Shown piece after piece: positions 17,589 to 26,220 of a DNA stretch of 64,000 nucleotides; positions within the stretch are counted from its first letter, which is position 1; each line of letters opens with the position of its first letter. Source of the stretch: Flavobacterium soli DSM 19725 (GTDB taxonomy: Bacteria; Bacteroidota; Bacteroidia; Flavobacteriales; Flavobacteriaceae); assembly GCF_000422705.1 (NCBI RefSeq), contig NZ_AUGO01000002.1, forward strand, positions 372,001 through 436,000, written 5' to 3'. The position numbers and the translations under genes were made by a program. The notes under the pieces were generated by a model, which searched no databases, was not told where the DNA came from, and worked only from the letters and a program-made list of their open reading frames with translations.

Positions 17589-19976
17589 ATGAAGAACTTA
17601 TTGCAATTTCTACTGTTTTCTATTTTTTTTGTCTCCAATTGCTATTCACAAAATATTACTGGAAAAGTGCTCGATAGTACCACAAAAGAGCCTTTGGCGT
17701 TCGCCAATATAATTTTCAATAACAACCAAAAATTATATGTTTCTACTGATATTGATGGAAAGTTTAGTTTTTCGTCCAATGAAAAATTGAATAATTTGGT
17801 TTGCACCTATGTAGGTTATGAAACCCAAAACCTCCAGATCGGAAATGATAAGAATATCACGGTTTATTTGAAAGCTTCCGCCGATAATCTAGCAGAGGTT
17901 GTTGTAAAAGCTGGCGAGAATCCTGCAAATGCTATCATCAGGAAAGTAATTGCCAACAAGGAAAAGAACAATCCGGAGAACATTCCGACTTTTAAATATA
18001 CTTCCTATAACAAGGTAGTATATGATATGAAAACCGATGGTACGACAAAAAACGATAGCATAAACAAGAAAATGAAAGGCAACTTGCTCAAAGACAGTCC
18101 GCTTTTTATGATGGAATCGGTTTCCGAACGAAAATTTATGGCTCCTGATAATAGCGAAGAAGTAGTGATTGGAACCAAAGTTTCGGGTTTTCAAAACCCA
18201 TCTTTTGCCTCCTTGGCAACCGATTTGCAACCTTTTTCATTTTATCGGAATAATATAAAACTATTTGATATTCAGTATTTAAATCCGATTAGTAACGGTA
18301 GTCTGAAAAAATATCAGTTTACTTTAGAAGATACCCTTTTTCAAAAAAACGACACCATTTATATCATTTCGTTTGAACCTCAAAAAAATAAAAACATTGA
18401 AGGATTGAAAGGTTCGCTCTACATCAACAGCAATAAATATGCAGTTCAAAACGTGATTGCAACACCGTTCGAAAAGGGGAAAATTGACATTAAAATCCAG
18501 CAGCAATATACATTTGTTGACAATCAATATTGGTTTCCAGAACAGTTGAATTATGCTTTGGTTTTCACCGAATTAGGAATGGTTGTGGATGGACGAAGTT
18601 ATATTAGCGAAGTGCAGTTGAATATTCCGCTTCGCAAAAAAGAGTTTGCCATCGAAGCCGTTCGAATCGACAAGATGGCGACCAAACAAGACAGCCTTTT
18701 TTGGGAAAACTACCGCATCGAAAAACTTTCGGAGAGTGAAAAAGTTACCTATCGCGTGGTGGATAGCATCGGAAAGGAACATAAATTCGACAAGATACTG
18801 ACGACGATGGAGAAATTGACGCAGTTCAAAATAGGAATTGGTGTTTTCGATCTGGATTTGGCAAAAACCATTGTCTATAATAAATATGAGGGATATCGGC
18901 TTGGTCTAGGTGTTTATACAAATGAAAAACTTTTTGAAAACCTCACACTAGGTGGTTTTTTCGGATATGGAACACGCGATTACGACTGGAAATATGGAGG
19001 CGAAGCGATCTATACCTTGTCGAAAAAACATGAATTTAAGATTGGCGGAAAATATCAAAACAATCTTGTTGAAGCGGGAAATTACGGGCTGAATTATTCG
19101 GTTCAAAACATGCTCAATTTCAGGAATTTTCAGGCTTATTTGATGGATAATGTCAAGCAGGGAAGCTTTGCTGTCGAAGCCCGATCGTTCCGCTATTTGA
19201 AATGGAAAGCTACATTTACGCAAAGCGAAACCACGCCAAAATATGTATATGAATTTAATCAAAACGAACAAATTTTTACCAATTATAAGGACACTAACCT
19301 CCGAATCGATTTGCGTTTTGCCTTCAAGGAAAGGATTGTAAGTTCGTTCAACCAACTGATTTCGGCGGGAACGACCTATCCGATACTTTCGGTTTCTTAT
19401 ACAAGAGGATTGAAAGAGGTGATGGACAGTGATTTTGATTATAATAAGATAGAAGCCCGAATCGAGCAATCATTTTTCACGAAGAATTTTGGTGCGACAA
19501 AATACAGGATTGAAGCCGGAATGATCGACAATCCGTTGCCGTATGGTTTGTTGTTTACCGGAGAAGGAAGCTATGACAAGGATTATCCGTATTTGATTCC
19601 GAATTATTTCCAAACTATGCAACCCTATGAATTTCTATCCGATCGATATGCCAATTTATTCCTGACGCATAATTTCGGCGGATTGTTGTTCAAATCTGGA
19701 AAATTCCAGCCGAGTGTGATTTTGCATAACAATTTTGGATGGGGCAACCTCTCCAATGACAACCAAACTAGCAACCAACTCATTGGCTATAAGACAAAGA
19801 ATAAAGTGTTTATGGAAACCGGTTTGCAACTCGACAATCTCCTCAAAACGAATTATATGGATATTGGATATCTAGGTCTTGGAGGAGGCGTTTTTTATCG
19901 CTATGGTGAATATGCACATGCTGAAACTAAGGATAATTTTGTGTTTAAACTTAGTGTTAGTTTTGCGATTAAATAA
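17589..19976 (+). CDS. DUF5686/carboxypeptidase-regulatory-domain outer-membrane protein
   Basis: A 795-residue exported protein: signal peptide (ending CYSQ), a carboxypeptidase D regulatory-like beta sandwich (NITGKVLDSTTKEPLAFANIIFNN, about 22-105), the DUF5686 region (NAIIRKVIANKEKNNPENIPTFKYTSYNKV onward) and a C-terminal barrel of alternating strands ending FKLSVSFAIK. This matches a large Bacteroidota family of TonB-receptor-like outer-membrane proteins that lack the classical TonB plug. Function is unknown; roles in surface assembly or lipid handling have been guessed. Single gene with its own -7 box; it ends before a strong inverted repeat at 20064-20121. Confidence 0.88.
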   Translation: MKNLLQFLLFSIFFVSNCYSQNITGKVLDSTTKEPLAFANIIFNNNQKLYVSTDIDGKFSFSSNEKLNNLVCTYVGYETQNLQIGNDKNITVYLKASADNLAEVVVKAGENPANAIIRKVIANKEKNNPENIPTFKYTSYNKVVYDMKTDGTTKNDSINKKMKGNLLKDSPLFMMESVSERKFMAPDNSEEVVIGTKVSGFQNPSFASLATDLQPFSFYRNNIKLFDIQYLNPISNGSLKKYQFTLEDTLFQKNDTIYIISFEPQKNKNIEGLKGSLYINSNKYAVQNVIATPFEKGKIDIKIQQQYTFVDNQYWFPEQLNYALVFTELGMVVDGRSYISEVQLNIPLRKKEFAIEAVRIDKMATKQDSLFWENYRIEKLSESEKVTYRVVDSIGKEHKFDKILTTMEKLTQFKIGIGVFDLDLAKTIVYNKYEGYRLGLGVYTNEKLFENLTLGGFFGYGTRDYDWKYGGEAIYTLSKKHEFKIGGKYQNNLVEAGNYGLNYSVQNMLNFRNFQAYLMDNVKQGSFAVEARSFRYLKWKATFTQSETTPKYVYEFNQNEQIFTNYKDTNLRIDLRFAFKERIVSSFNQLISAGTTYPILSVSYTRGLKEVMDSDFDYNKIEARIEQSFFTKNFGATKYRIEAGMIDNPLPYGLLFTGEGSYDKDYPYLIPNYFQTMQPYEFLSDRYANLFLTHNFGGLLFKSGKFQPSVILHNNFGWGNLSNDNQTSNQLIGYKTKNKVFMETGLQLDNLLKTNYMDIGYLGLGGGVFYRYGEYAHAETKDNFVFKLSVSFAIK

Positions 19977-20063
19977 AAAGAAAAAAACTGTTGAGAGACC
20001 TACAAAATTGACACAACTTTAGTTCATAGGAAACCATTGTAAATTTTTCATTACGATAAAAAA

Positions 20064-20121
20064 GACACAAATTCCACTAATTTTCACAAATTCATTCGTG
20101 AAAATTAGTGGAATTTGTGTC
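20064..20121. repeat. perfect 24-bp inverted repeat with 10-nt loop
   Basis: Arms 20064-20087 (from GACACAAATTCC) and 20098-20121 (ending GGAATTTGTGTC) are exactly complementary, loop 20088-20097. The hairpin lies between convergent genes. No clean T tract follows, and TTTGTGTC recurs 30 bp later (near 20140), so it resembles an interspersed palindromic repeat more than a plain terminator, although it could terminate both genes. Confidence 0.8.
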
Positions 20122-20184
20122 TAAAATCTTTTAAAAATATTTGTGTCAGAGTGGATGTACCGAGACAATATTTTCTATTGAATT

Positions 20185-20622
20185 TTACTTCTTAAACTTC
20201 CAATCAAATTCGTCTTCATCATTTATAATAGCTCCAACTTCAACCTTTACAACTTCACCAAATTCTGATTGCAGGATAATCCAATAGGCCTCATTAAAGA
20301 AATTTTCATAAGTATCAAAAGCTTCTTCGGTCCATTTGGTCAAGCCTTTGGTGGCCAGATCCTTCTTGACATCCGCAATTTTTCGTCCGATGATAGAGAA
20401 ACCAAATACTTCCAGATCAGCACCCGAACCAACAATATAACCCAGTTTAAAATCTTCTTCGGCATAGAAAGTAAGACGCAGTTTCTGGTTGTCATACAAA
20501 AGGATCGTGTTGTCGTCTTCGTCTTTGTATTCCTTGTTGGGATTGCCATATAAGGCCACAACATCTTTTTGCTTCATTCCAAAAAGCAATTTATCGATTC
20601 CGTTTTTGAGGTTTATTTTCAT
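20185..20622 (-). CDS. conserved-looking hypothetical protein
   Basis: A 145-residue acidic soluble protein starting MKINLKNGIDKLLFGMKQKDVVALYGNPNKEY; I take this internal ATG because it begins a compact fold and the 7 upstream residues look untranslated. Visible pattern: helix with GMxxxDVxxxYGxPxxEY, then strands (ILLYDNQKLRLTFYAEEDFKLGYIVGSGADLEVFGFSIIGR), and a second helix-strand unit. The pattern hints at repeated SmpA/BamE-like or immunity-type motifs, but this is unproven. No signal peptide. Confidence 0.7.
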   Translation of the reverse strand: MKINLKNGIDKLLFGMKQKDVVALYGNPNKEYKDEDDNTILLYDNQKLRLTFYAEEDFKLGYIVGSGADLEVFGFSIIGRKIADVKKDLATKGLTKWTEEAFDTYENFFNEAYWIILQSEFGEVVKVEVGAIINDEDEFDWKFKK

Positions 20623-21099
20623 GGTTGAATTTCTTTTCGGCAAAGTTAAACTTTTCCGAAGTTTCTTTTAGAGAAGTTCTGCTTTGCAACGCATTTTTAA
20701 TCTATATAGATGAAATGTTCATTTGAGAACACTTTTATCTGTCTGAACACTCGGACTGTTGGTTTTATGTCTGGTAACTTCTGTTTCATGCCTGGTAACT
20801 TCTATTTCATATCCAATAACTTCTATTTCATGTCTAGTAACTTCTATTTCATATCCAATAACTTCTGTTTCATATCTAACTAGTTTCTATTTGATGTCTA
20901 GTAATTTATGTTTGATGACTAAAACGATAGTTCTTTTATAAAATCACCAATACGATCTATCTGTCCAGCCCTTGAGCAGCTATCTTTTAGAAGGATTTAT
21001 TTTCTATTATGATTTATTTAACACATGTTGCTAAAACCAACTTTCTGTATTTGCCGTAAACATATCTAAACCATTCATTTAACCAATAAAATAAAAATT
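20623..21099. other. long intergenic region with minisatellite
   Basis: This 477-bp gap carries the 21-bp minisatellite (20767-20914) and a near-consensus -7 box TGTATTTG (21046-21053) 46 bp before the giant T9SS gene. The rest shows no gene or strong hairpin. Confidence 0.7.
20767..20914. repeat. 21-bp minisatellite, seven units
   Basis: Seven adjacent units of about 21 bp start at 20767, 20788, 20809, 20830, 20851, 20872 (22 bp, one insertion) and 20894. Type A units read ATGTCTRGTAACTTCTRTTTC and type B units ATATCCAATAACTTCTRTTTC; the middle of the array alternates A and B, a 42-bp higher-order period. The length is a multiple of three, so both strands give heptapeptide repeats, but there is no likely gene. 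Confidence 0.9.
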
Positions 21100-24000
21100 A
21101 TGAAAAACAAAATTACGCTTCAAAGATTTATCGGCGTGGTGATGTTGTTCTTAGGAACAGTAGTTTCCCATGCACAAATTGTAACCAGCAGTGCCGACGA
21201 CGGAACTCCAGGCACGCTCAGAAGTCAAATTACGGCAGCACTTCCGGGTGGTGTCATTACTTTTGCCCCAGGGGTCATGAACATTGTCTTGGTATCAGGA
21301 CAAATCACGATTGACAAATCGCTAACCCTTACCGGAAACGGAATTCTAAACACCACGATTAACGCTAACAACGCCAGTAGGATTTTTGATATCACTAATG
21401 GAGATGTTATCATTAATGACTTGGTGCTAACAAATGGTTTGGCTGATAACGGTGGTGCGATACAAGTGGTAGGTGCTGATTTGATTATCAATAATGCGAC
21501 ACTTTCTAACAGTACAGCCAACGGATTGAGTGGTAGTGGTGGAGCTATCTTCGTAGGTACTGGAGCAACTTTGGTAGCTCTCAATACTACGATTTCCGGC
21601 AATACAGCCAATCGTGCTGGAGGCGGAATCGAGAGTGTGGCAGGAACGACAACGACACTTACAAACGTGAACTTGATGATGAACAATGCAGGTGTTGCAC
21701 CAGCAACGGCAGCTCCAGGAAATGGTGGTGGACTGCATATTACAGGAAATGGAACTGCCATAATCACTGGCGGTATGGTCAACATGAATATGGCTGCTGC
21801 CGAAGGTGGAGGTCTTTGGAACGGAACAGGAACCATGACTATTGATGGAACAACCATCGACGGAAATACTGCTTCGGGTGTTGCTGCTGATAATGGTGGT
21901 GGGGGAATCTACAACCTAAATGGTGGTACAGTAAACATCGATAATGCTACCATAACAGATAACGTTGCCAACGGAACGGCTGGTTCTGGTGGTGGAATCT
22001 TGAACGATGTAGGATCAACTTTAATAATCGAAAATACAGTAATTACAGGTAATACAGCCAATAGAGCTGGTGGTGGAATTGAAGGAAATGCTACTGCAGG
22101 AACCAATTTTATCACTTTGACCAATGTTACGCTTGACGGAAATACCGTTTTCAATTCACCAGGAAATGGGGGTGGTTTGCACATGACAGGTCCCGGAACA
22201 ATCACTATCAATGGCGGAACTGTAAACGATAATATGGCTGGAGCCGAAGGTGGAGGTCTATGGAATGGAACAGGAACCATGACCATTGACGGAACTACAA
22301 TCGACGGAAATACCGCTTCGGGTGTTCTAGCAGATCAAGGTGGTGGTGGAATTTATAATTTGAATGGTGGTACTTTGATGATAATGGATGCTACTATTTC
22401 TAACAATATTGCAAACGGAACTGCTGGTTCTGGAGGTGGTATCTTGAACGATGTAGGTTCGACTTTAATGATCGAGAACACAGTAATTACAGGAAATACG
22501 GCCAATAGAGCTGGTGGTGGAATTGAAGGAAATGCATTGGCAGGAACCAATTTTATCACTTTGATCAATGTTACGCTTGACGGAAATACTGTTTTCAATG
22601 CTCCAGGAAATGGTGGTGGTTTGCACATGACAGGTCCTGGAACGATCACTATCGATGGTGGAACTGTAAATGATAATATGGCTGGAGCCGAAGGTGGAGG
22701 TCTATGGAATGGAACCGGAACTATGACAATCGACGGAACAACAATAGATGGAAATACTGCATCTGGAGTTGCTGCAGATCAAGGTGGCGGTGGAATTTAT
22801 AATTTGAATGGTGGTACTCTAATGATAATGGATGCTACTATTTCTAACAATATTGCAAACGGAACTGCTGGTTCCGGAGGTGGAATCTTGAATGATGTAG
22901 GATCAACTTTAATGATCGAGAACACGGTGATTACAGGAAACACTGCAAACAGAGCAGGTGGTGGAATTGAAGGAAATGCCTTTGAAGGAACCAACTTTAT
23001 TACACTAACAAATGTTACCCTTGACGGAAATACTGTTTTCAATGCTCCAGGAAATGGAGGAGGATTGCACATGACAGGTCCTGGAACGATAACTATCAAC
23101 GGCGGAACTGTAAACGATAATATGGCTGGAGCCGAAGGTGGAGGTCTATGGAATGGTTCAGGAACTATGACAATCGACGGAACAACCATCGACGGAAATA
23201 CTGCTTCGGGTCCTGGAGCTGATCAAGGTGGTGGGGGAATCTACAACCTAAACGGGGGAACCCTAGTAATTACTGACGCTATAATTTCTAATAATATAGC
23301 AAACGGAACTGCTGGTTCTGGAGGTGGAATTCTAAACGATGTGGGTTCGCAACTTTCTATAACGGATACTGCTATCACAGGAAACACAGCCATTAGAGCT
23401 GGTGGTGGAATTGAAGATAATTCATTGACTAGCACAATTATTTTAAACAATGTCAATCTTGATAATAATAGCGTTACAGGACCTCCAGGAAACGGTGGTG
23501 GCTTGCACATTACAGGGGCAGGAAGTGCTACCATAACTGGCGGAACAGTAAATAACAATACGGCTTCACTAGAAGGTGGTGGTTTATGGAATGGTTCAGG
23601 AACAATGACCGTTATCGGAACTACAATTGATGACAATACAGCCTCAGGTGCAGCAGCCGATGATGGTGGTGGTGGAATCTTCAATACATCAGGAACATTA
23701 ATCGTTACTGATGCTATGATAACCAATAATTTAGCTACCGGAACAAGCGGTAGTGGTGGTGGAATATTCAGTATGGCGGGAACAGTTACAGTAACGGATA
23801 CTACCCTTGACGGCAATTCAGCAAACCGTGCTGGTGGAGCAATCGAGGTGGTAAACGGAACTTTGACTATCGACAATTCCGACATGACCAATAACGATGT
23901 GGATGGAGGTTCAGGAATGCCAAACCCAGGAAACGGTGCAGCTTTACATATTTCTGGAGTAACCACAACCATGATTTCGGGCGGGGTTGTTTCGGGTAAC

Positions 24001-25008
24001 GATGCAAGACGCGAAGGTGGCGGACTTTGGAATCAAACAGGAAGCACAATGACAATAACAAATGTAACCATCAATAATAATACAGCCAGTGGTCCAGATG
24101 CTGTTCACGGTGGTGGAGGAATTTTCAACAACGGTGGTACTCTGAACTTGAATAATTCAACCGTTTTTGATAACGTTTCAGACGGAGCTCTAGGAAACGG
24201 TGGTGGTTTGCATGTAAAAACCGGAACTGTAAACGTGATGCTTTCTACTTTCTCTGGAAACACATCTGCAAATAACGGTGGCGGACTTTACAACAACGAT
24301 ATGCTGATGCTAAATGCAGTTACAATTGCCAATAATATGGCTACTGCAAATGGCGGTGGAATTGCAAATAACAGTGCCACTTCACCATCTCTAAAAAACA
24401 CAATCGTAGCCCAAAATATGGCGGCAACAGGTGCTGATCTTTCCAATGCAACAGGAAATTATGTTTCAAACGGATACAACTTGATCGGACAAGATGGAGC
24501 AAATGTTTTCCCAGCAACAGCAACCGATTTAGAAGGAACAGTAGCTACTCCAATTGATCCAATGTTAGGCCCATTGGCCGGTAATGGTGGTGAAACTTTT
24601 ACATTGGCTTTACTACAAAACAGTCCGGCCTTTAATGCTGGAGACCCAACAGATATGTTTGAAGATCAAACAGGAGCTATGGTTTTTGGAGGAATTAGAG
24701 ACATCGGAGCTTTCGAAGCACAGTCAAGTTTAGGAATAGACGATGTCGTTTTTAGCAATTCAAAAAGAAGCATCGTGTTTCCAAACCCTTCAGTAAACGG
24801 AATCGTAAACATCAAAATCGCTTCAGGCTTTGGCGAAAATGTAAGCGGTAGATTGATCGAAATTGGTTCAGGAAAAGTAATCCAGAATTTCACATTAAAC
24901 AATTCATCAAGCGAGCTCAACTTGAGCAACCTTTCATCAGGTGTTTACGTAGTAGAACTCGTTTCGGACGCTACAACCGAAACCCACAAATTGGTTTTAG
25001 GAAGATAA
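21100..25008 (+). CDS. giant T9SS-secreted beta-helix repeat protein (choice-of-anchor Q)
   Basis: A 1302-residue surface protein: signal peptide (ending SHAQ), about 1150 residues of parallel beta-helix with repeated Gly-Asn-rich turns (GNTANRAGGGI, NGGGLHMTG, EGGGLWNGTG), a choice-of-anchor Q region (NLIGQDGAN...SPAFNAGD...GGIRDIGAFEA, about 1130-1210) and a type A sorting domain (VFPNPSVNGIVNI...LSSGVYVVELVSDATTETHKLVLGR). Such proteins are adhesins or surface coat proteins exported by T9SS. The repeat region contains 148-residue units that are nearly identical in DNA (see repeat entry). A terminator follows. Confidence 0.92.
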   Translation: MKNKITLQRFIGVVMLFLGTVVSHAQIVTSSADDGTPGTLRSQITAALPGGVITFAPGVMNIVLVSGQITIDKSLTLTGNGILNTTINANNASRIFDITNGDVIINDLVLTNGLADNGGAIQVVGADLIINNATLSNSTANGLSGSGGAIFVGTGATLVALNTTISGNTANRAGGGIESVAGTTTTLTNVNLMMNNAGVAPATAAPGNGGGLHITGNGTAIITGGMVNMNMAAAEGGGLWNGTGTMTIDGTTIDGNTASGVAADNGGGGIYNLNGGTVNIDNATITDNVANGTAGSGGGILNDVGSTLIIENTVITGNTANRAGGGIEGNATAGTNFITLTNVTLDGNTVFNSPGNGGGLHMTGPGTITINGGTVNDNMAGAEGGGLWNGTGTMTIDGTTIDGNTASGVLADQGGGGIYNLNGGTLMIMDATISNNIANGTAGSGGGILNDVGSTLMIENTVITGNTANRAGGGIEGNALAGTNFITLINVTLDGNTVFNAPGNGGGLHMTGPGTITIDGGTVNDNMAGAEGGGLWNGTGTMTIDGTTIDGNTASGVAADQGGGGIYNLNGGTLMIMDATISNNIANGTAGSGGGILNDVGSTLMIENTVITGNTANRAGGGIEGNAFEGTNFITLTNVTLDGNTVFNAPGNGGGLHMTGPGTITINGGTVNDNMAGAEGGGLWNGSGTMTIDGTTIDGNTASGPGADQGGGGIYNLNGGTLVITDAIISNNIANGTAGSGGGILNDVGSQLSITDTAITGNTAIRAGGGIEDNSLTSTIILNNVNLDNNSVTGPPGNGGGLHITGAGSATITGGTVNNNTASLEGGGLWNGSGTMTVIGTTIDDNTASGAAADDGGGGIFNTSGTLIVTDAMITNNLATGTSGSGGGIFSMAGTVTVTDTTLDGNSANRAGGAIEVVNGTLTIDNSDMTNNDVDGGSGMPNPGNGAALHISGVTTTMISGGVVSGNDARREGGGLWNQTGSTMTITNVTINNNTASGPDAVHGGGGIFNNGGTLNLNNSTVFDNVSDGALGNGGGLHVKTGTVNVMLSTFSGNTSANNGGGLYNNDMLMLNAVTIANNMATANGGGIANNSATSPSLKNTIVAQNMAATGADLSNATGNYVSNGYNLIGQDGANVFPATATDLEGTVATPIDPMLGPLAGNGGETFTLALLQNSPAFNAGDPTDMFEDQTGAMVFGGIRDIGAFEAQSSLGIDDVVFSNSKRSIVFPNPSVNGIVNIKIASGFGENVSGRLIEIGSGKVIQNFTLNNSSSELNLSNLSSGVYVVELVSDATTETHKLVLGR
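21805..24015 (+). repeat. in-frame tandem 444-bp repeats inside the T9SS protein gene
   Basis: The anchor GGTGGAGGTCT recurs at 21805, 22249, 22693 and 23137, exactly 444 bp (148 codons) apart, then at 23575 (438 bp) and 24016 (441 bp). The first three full units are highly similar to one another in DNA, the last two diverged. Identical long units in frame allow recombination to change protein length without breaking the frame. Confidence 0.92.
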
Positions 25009-25034
25009 GTGTTTAATAGTTTTTTTAGAAGAAG

Positions 25035-25065
25035 GCCTTTGCAGTTAATGCGAAGGCTTTTTTTT
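25035..25065 (+). terminator. terminator of the giant T9SS gene
   Basis: Stem GCCTTTGCA/TGCGAAGGC (25035-25043 and 25049-25057) followed by T9, 27 bp after the stop codon. Confidence 0.85.
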
Positions 25066-25116
25066 TGGAGCGAAAGGTTCGGTCATAAGGGAATCCATGT
25101 TCCTGCCTTTCCTTCC

Positions 25117-25157
25117 AAATCTTTTTGTTTTTTAAAGGAAAAAACAAAAAGGATTTT
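25117..25157. repeat. hairpin element typical of Flavobacterium intergenic repeats
   Basis: Left arm 25117-25133 (AAATCTTTTTGTTTTTT) pairs with 25139-25157 apart from one extra base, loop 5 nt; GC-rich flanks (GGGAATCCATGTTCC before, CAGGGCTAGTGGG after) resemble the interspersed palindromic elements seen in Flavobacterium genomes. It lies between the T9SS terminator and the GNAT gene. Confidence 0.6.
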
Positions 25158-25215
25158 CCCTACAGTCAGGGCTAGTGGGAAACCAATTGCATTTTGGAAA
25201 CATTTTCCAGAACGT

Positions 25216-25812
25216 CTAAAGTTTTGCTTTCAAGTTTTCTTTTACGCTTTCAAACCATTCATTCCTCAAGATACTCAAAACAATACTGTCACGTCGAATT
25301 TCACTTTCAAAGGTTGGCATATTGCTTCTCAAAATCCCATCCACTTTGCAACCGATACTTTTCATTGCAGCAATGCTTCGTTTGTTATTGTTATCAGCAC
25401 GAAATTCAACGCGTTCCATCTGCAATTTTTCGAAGGCAAATTCAAGCAACAGCAACTTGCAATGCTTGTTCAGTTTGGTTCCTTGAAATTCTTTTCCATA
25501 CCAAGTATAACCCAATTGCAACGTTTTAAACGGAAAATTGATGTCATAAAAACGAGTGCTTCCCGCATATTTCCCTGTAATCTTATCAAAGACAATAAAC
25601 GGAAATTCGGTTTTTTGCTCTTTTGCCTTCAAGGCAATCTGTATATAATTTTCGAGATTTTCTTTTCCGTTTGCTCGAACCAAGGAATACAACCAAAGTT
25701 CAGGTTCGTTGATGGAAAAATGAAGTAAGTTTTCGATATCACTTTCCACTAATGGACGAAGTAGAACAAAATCATCTTCAAGGATAAGATCATCAGATAA
25801 AATAGCATCCAT
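25216..25812 (-). CDS. GNAT family N-acetyltransferase
   Basis: A 198-residue RimJ/RimL-like acetyltransferase: DDFVLLRPLVESDIENLLHFS at the N terminus, then GSTRFYDINFPFKTLQLGYTWYGKEFQGTKLNKHCKLLLLEFAFEKLQMERVEFRADNNNKRSIAAMKSIGCKVDGILRSNM-type acetyl-CoA region (about 85-165). Cytosolic; substrate unknown. It is the last gene of a leftward run purM, small hypothetical, GNAT with gaps of 18 and 30 bp, so probably co-transcribed with purM. A long frame on the opposite strand is an artefact of this gene. Confidence 0.88.
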   Translation of the reverse strand: MDAILSDDLILEDDFVLLRPLVESDIENLLHFSINEPELWLYSLVRANGKENLENYIQIALKAKEQKTEFPFIVFDKITGKYAGSTRFYDINFPFKTLQLGYTWYGKEFQGTKLNKHCKLLLLEFAFEKLQMERVEFRADNNNKRSIAAMKSIGCKVDGILRSNMPTFESEIRRDSIVLSILRNEWFESVKENLKAKL

Positions 25813-25842
25813 TTTCTAGCAATAATAAAAAATAAGGAATAG

Positions 25843-26202
25843 TTACTTCTCGCTCATTTCATCATAACGTTCCGGAACTTGCGGATCATACAACGGACAT
25901 TTATATTCGTCCATGATGTCCACGAGCTTGTCCATTGTGGTTCCAACTGTTCCGTAGCATTCAATTTTCACGCTATTTGGAGTAGTCTTTACGCAAAAAG
26001 CACCCGGACCATCGTTGTTTTTCCAACTGTTTTCATCCACGCGTTCCCATTTTGAAAACACCGAATTGATTCGGTTTAGGATAACATCTGTTGGAAGTTT
26101 CTCCAAACCTTCAACCACTTGATCTTCATCCAAAGCTTCATATACTTCCTGATGGTTCAAATAAACGCCGTCTTCGTATTTCCAAAAAAGTAATTCGTAC
26201 AT
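25843..26202 (-). CDS. hypothetical protein downstream of purM
   Basis: A 119-residue acidic soluble protein, taken from the ATG at 26200-26202 (MYELLFWKYEDGVYLNHQEVYEAL), because the six extra upstream residues overlap the spacing to purM and are not needed. It has a helix-strand pattern ending VDIMDEYKCPLYDPQVPERYDEM. I recognise no family, but the Trp/Tyr/Cys content and length are consistent with a small folded domain. Co-directional with purM, 18 bp after its stop. Confidence 0.7.
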   Translation of the reverse strand: MYELLFWKYEDGVYLNHQEVYEALDEDQVVEGLEKLPTDVILNRINSVFSKWERVDENSWKNNDGPGAFCVKTTPNSVKIECYGTVGTTMDKLVDIMDEYKCPLYDPQVPERYDEMSEK

Positions 26203-26220
26203 AAACTTTAGGTTTAGCAA

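Noticed and set aside
18948..19469. 173-codon minus-strand frame within the DUF5686 gene
   Set aside because: It lies wholly inside a clear coding gene and has no recognisable domain.
20767..20914. CRISPR-like repeat array
   Set aside because: Units are directly adjacent without spacers and differ from one another; no cas gene is near. It is a minisatellite.
20759..20941. 60-codon plus-strand frame with heptapeptide repeats
   Set aside because: The repeats come from the 21-bp minisatellite; the Ser/Thr/Ile-rich product has no folded-protein pattern and no promoter.
21225..23972. several proline-rich minus-strand frames inside the T9SS gene
   Set aside because: They arise from the Gly/Asn/Thr-rich codons of the real gene and repeat in step with its 444-bp units.
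25009..25728. 239-codon plus-strand frame after the giant T9SS gene
   Set aside because: It overlaps the GNAT gene on the other strand through most of its length and crosses the T9SS terminator; the protein lacks any family-like pattern.
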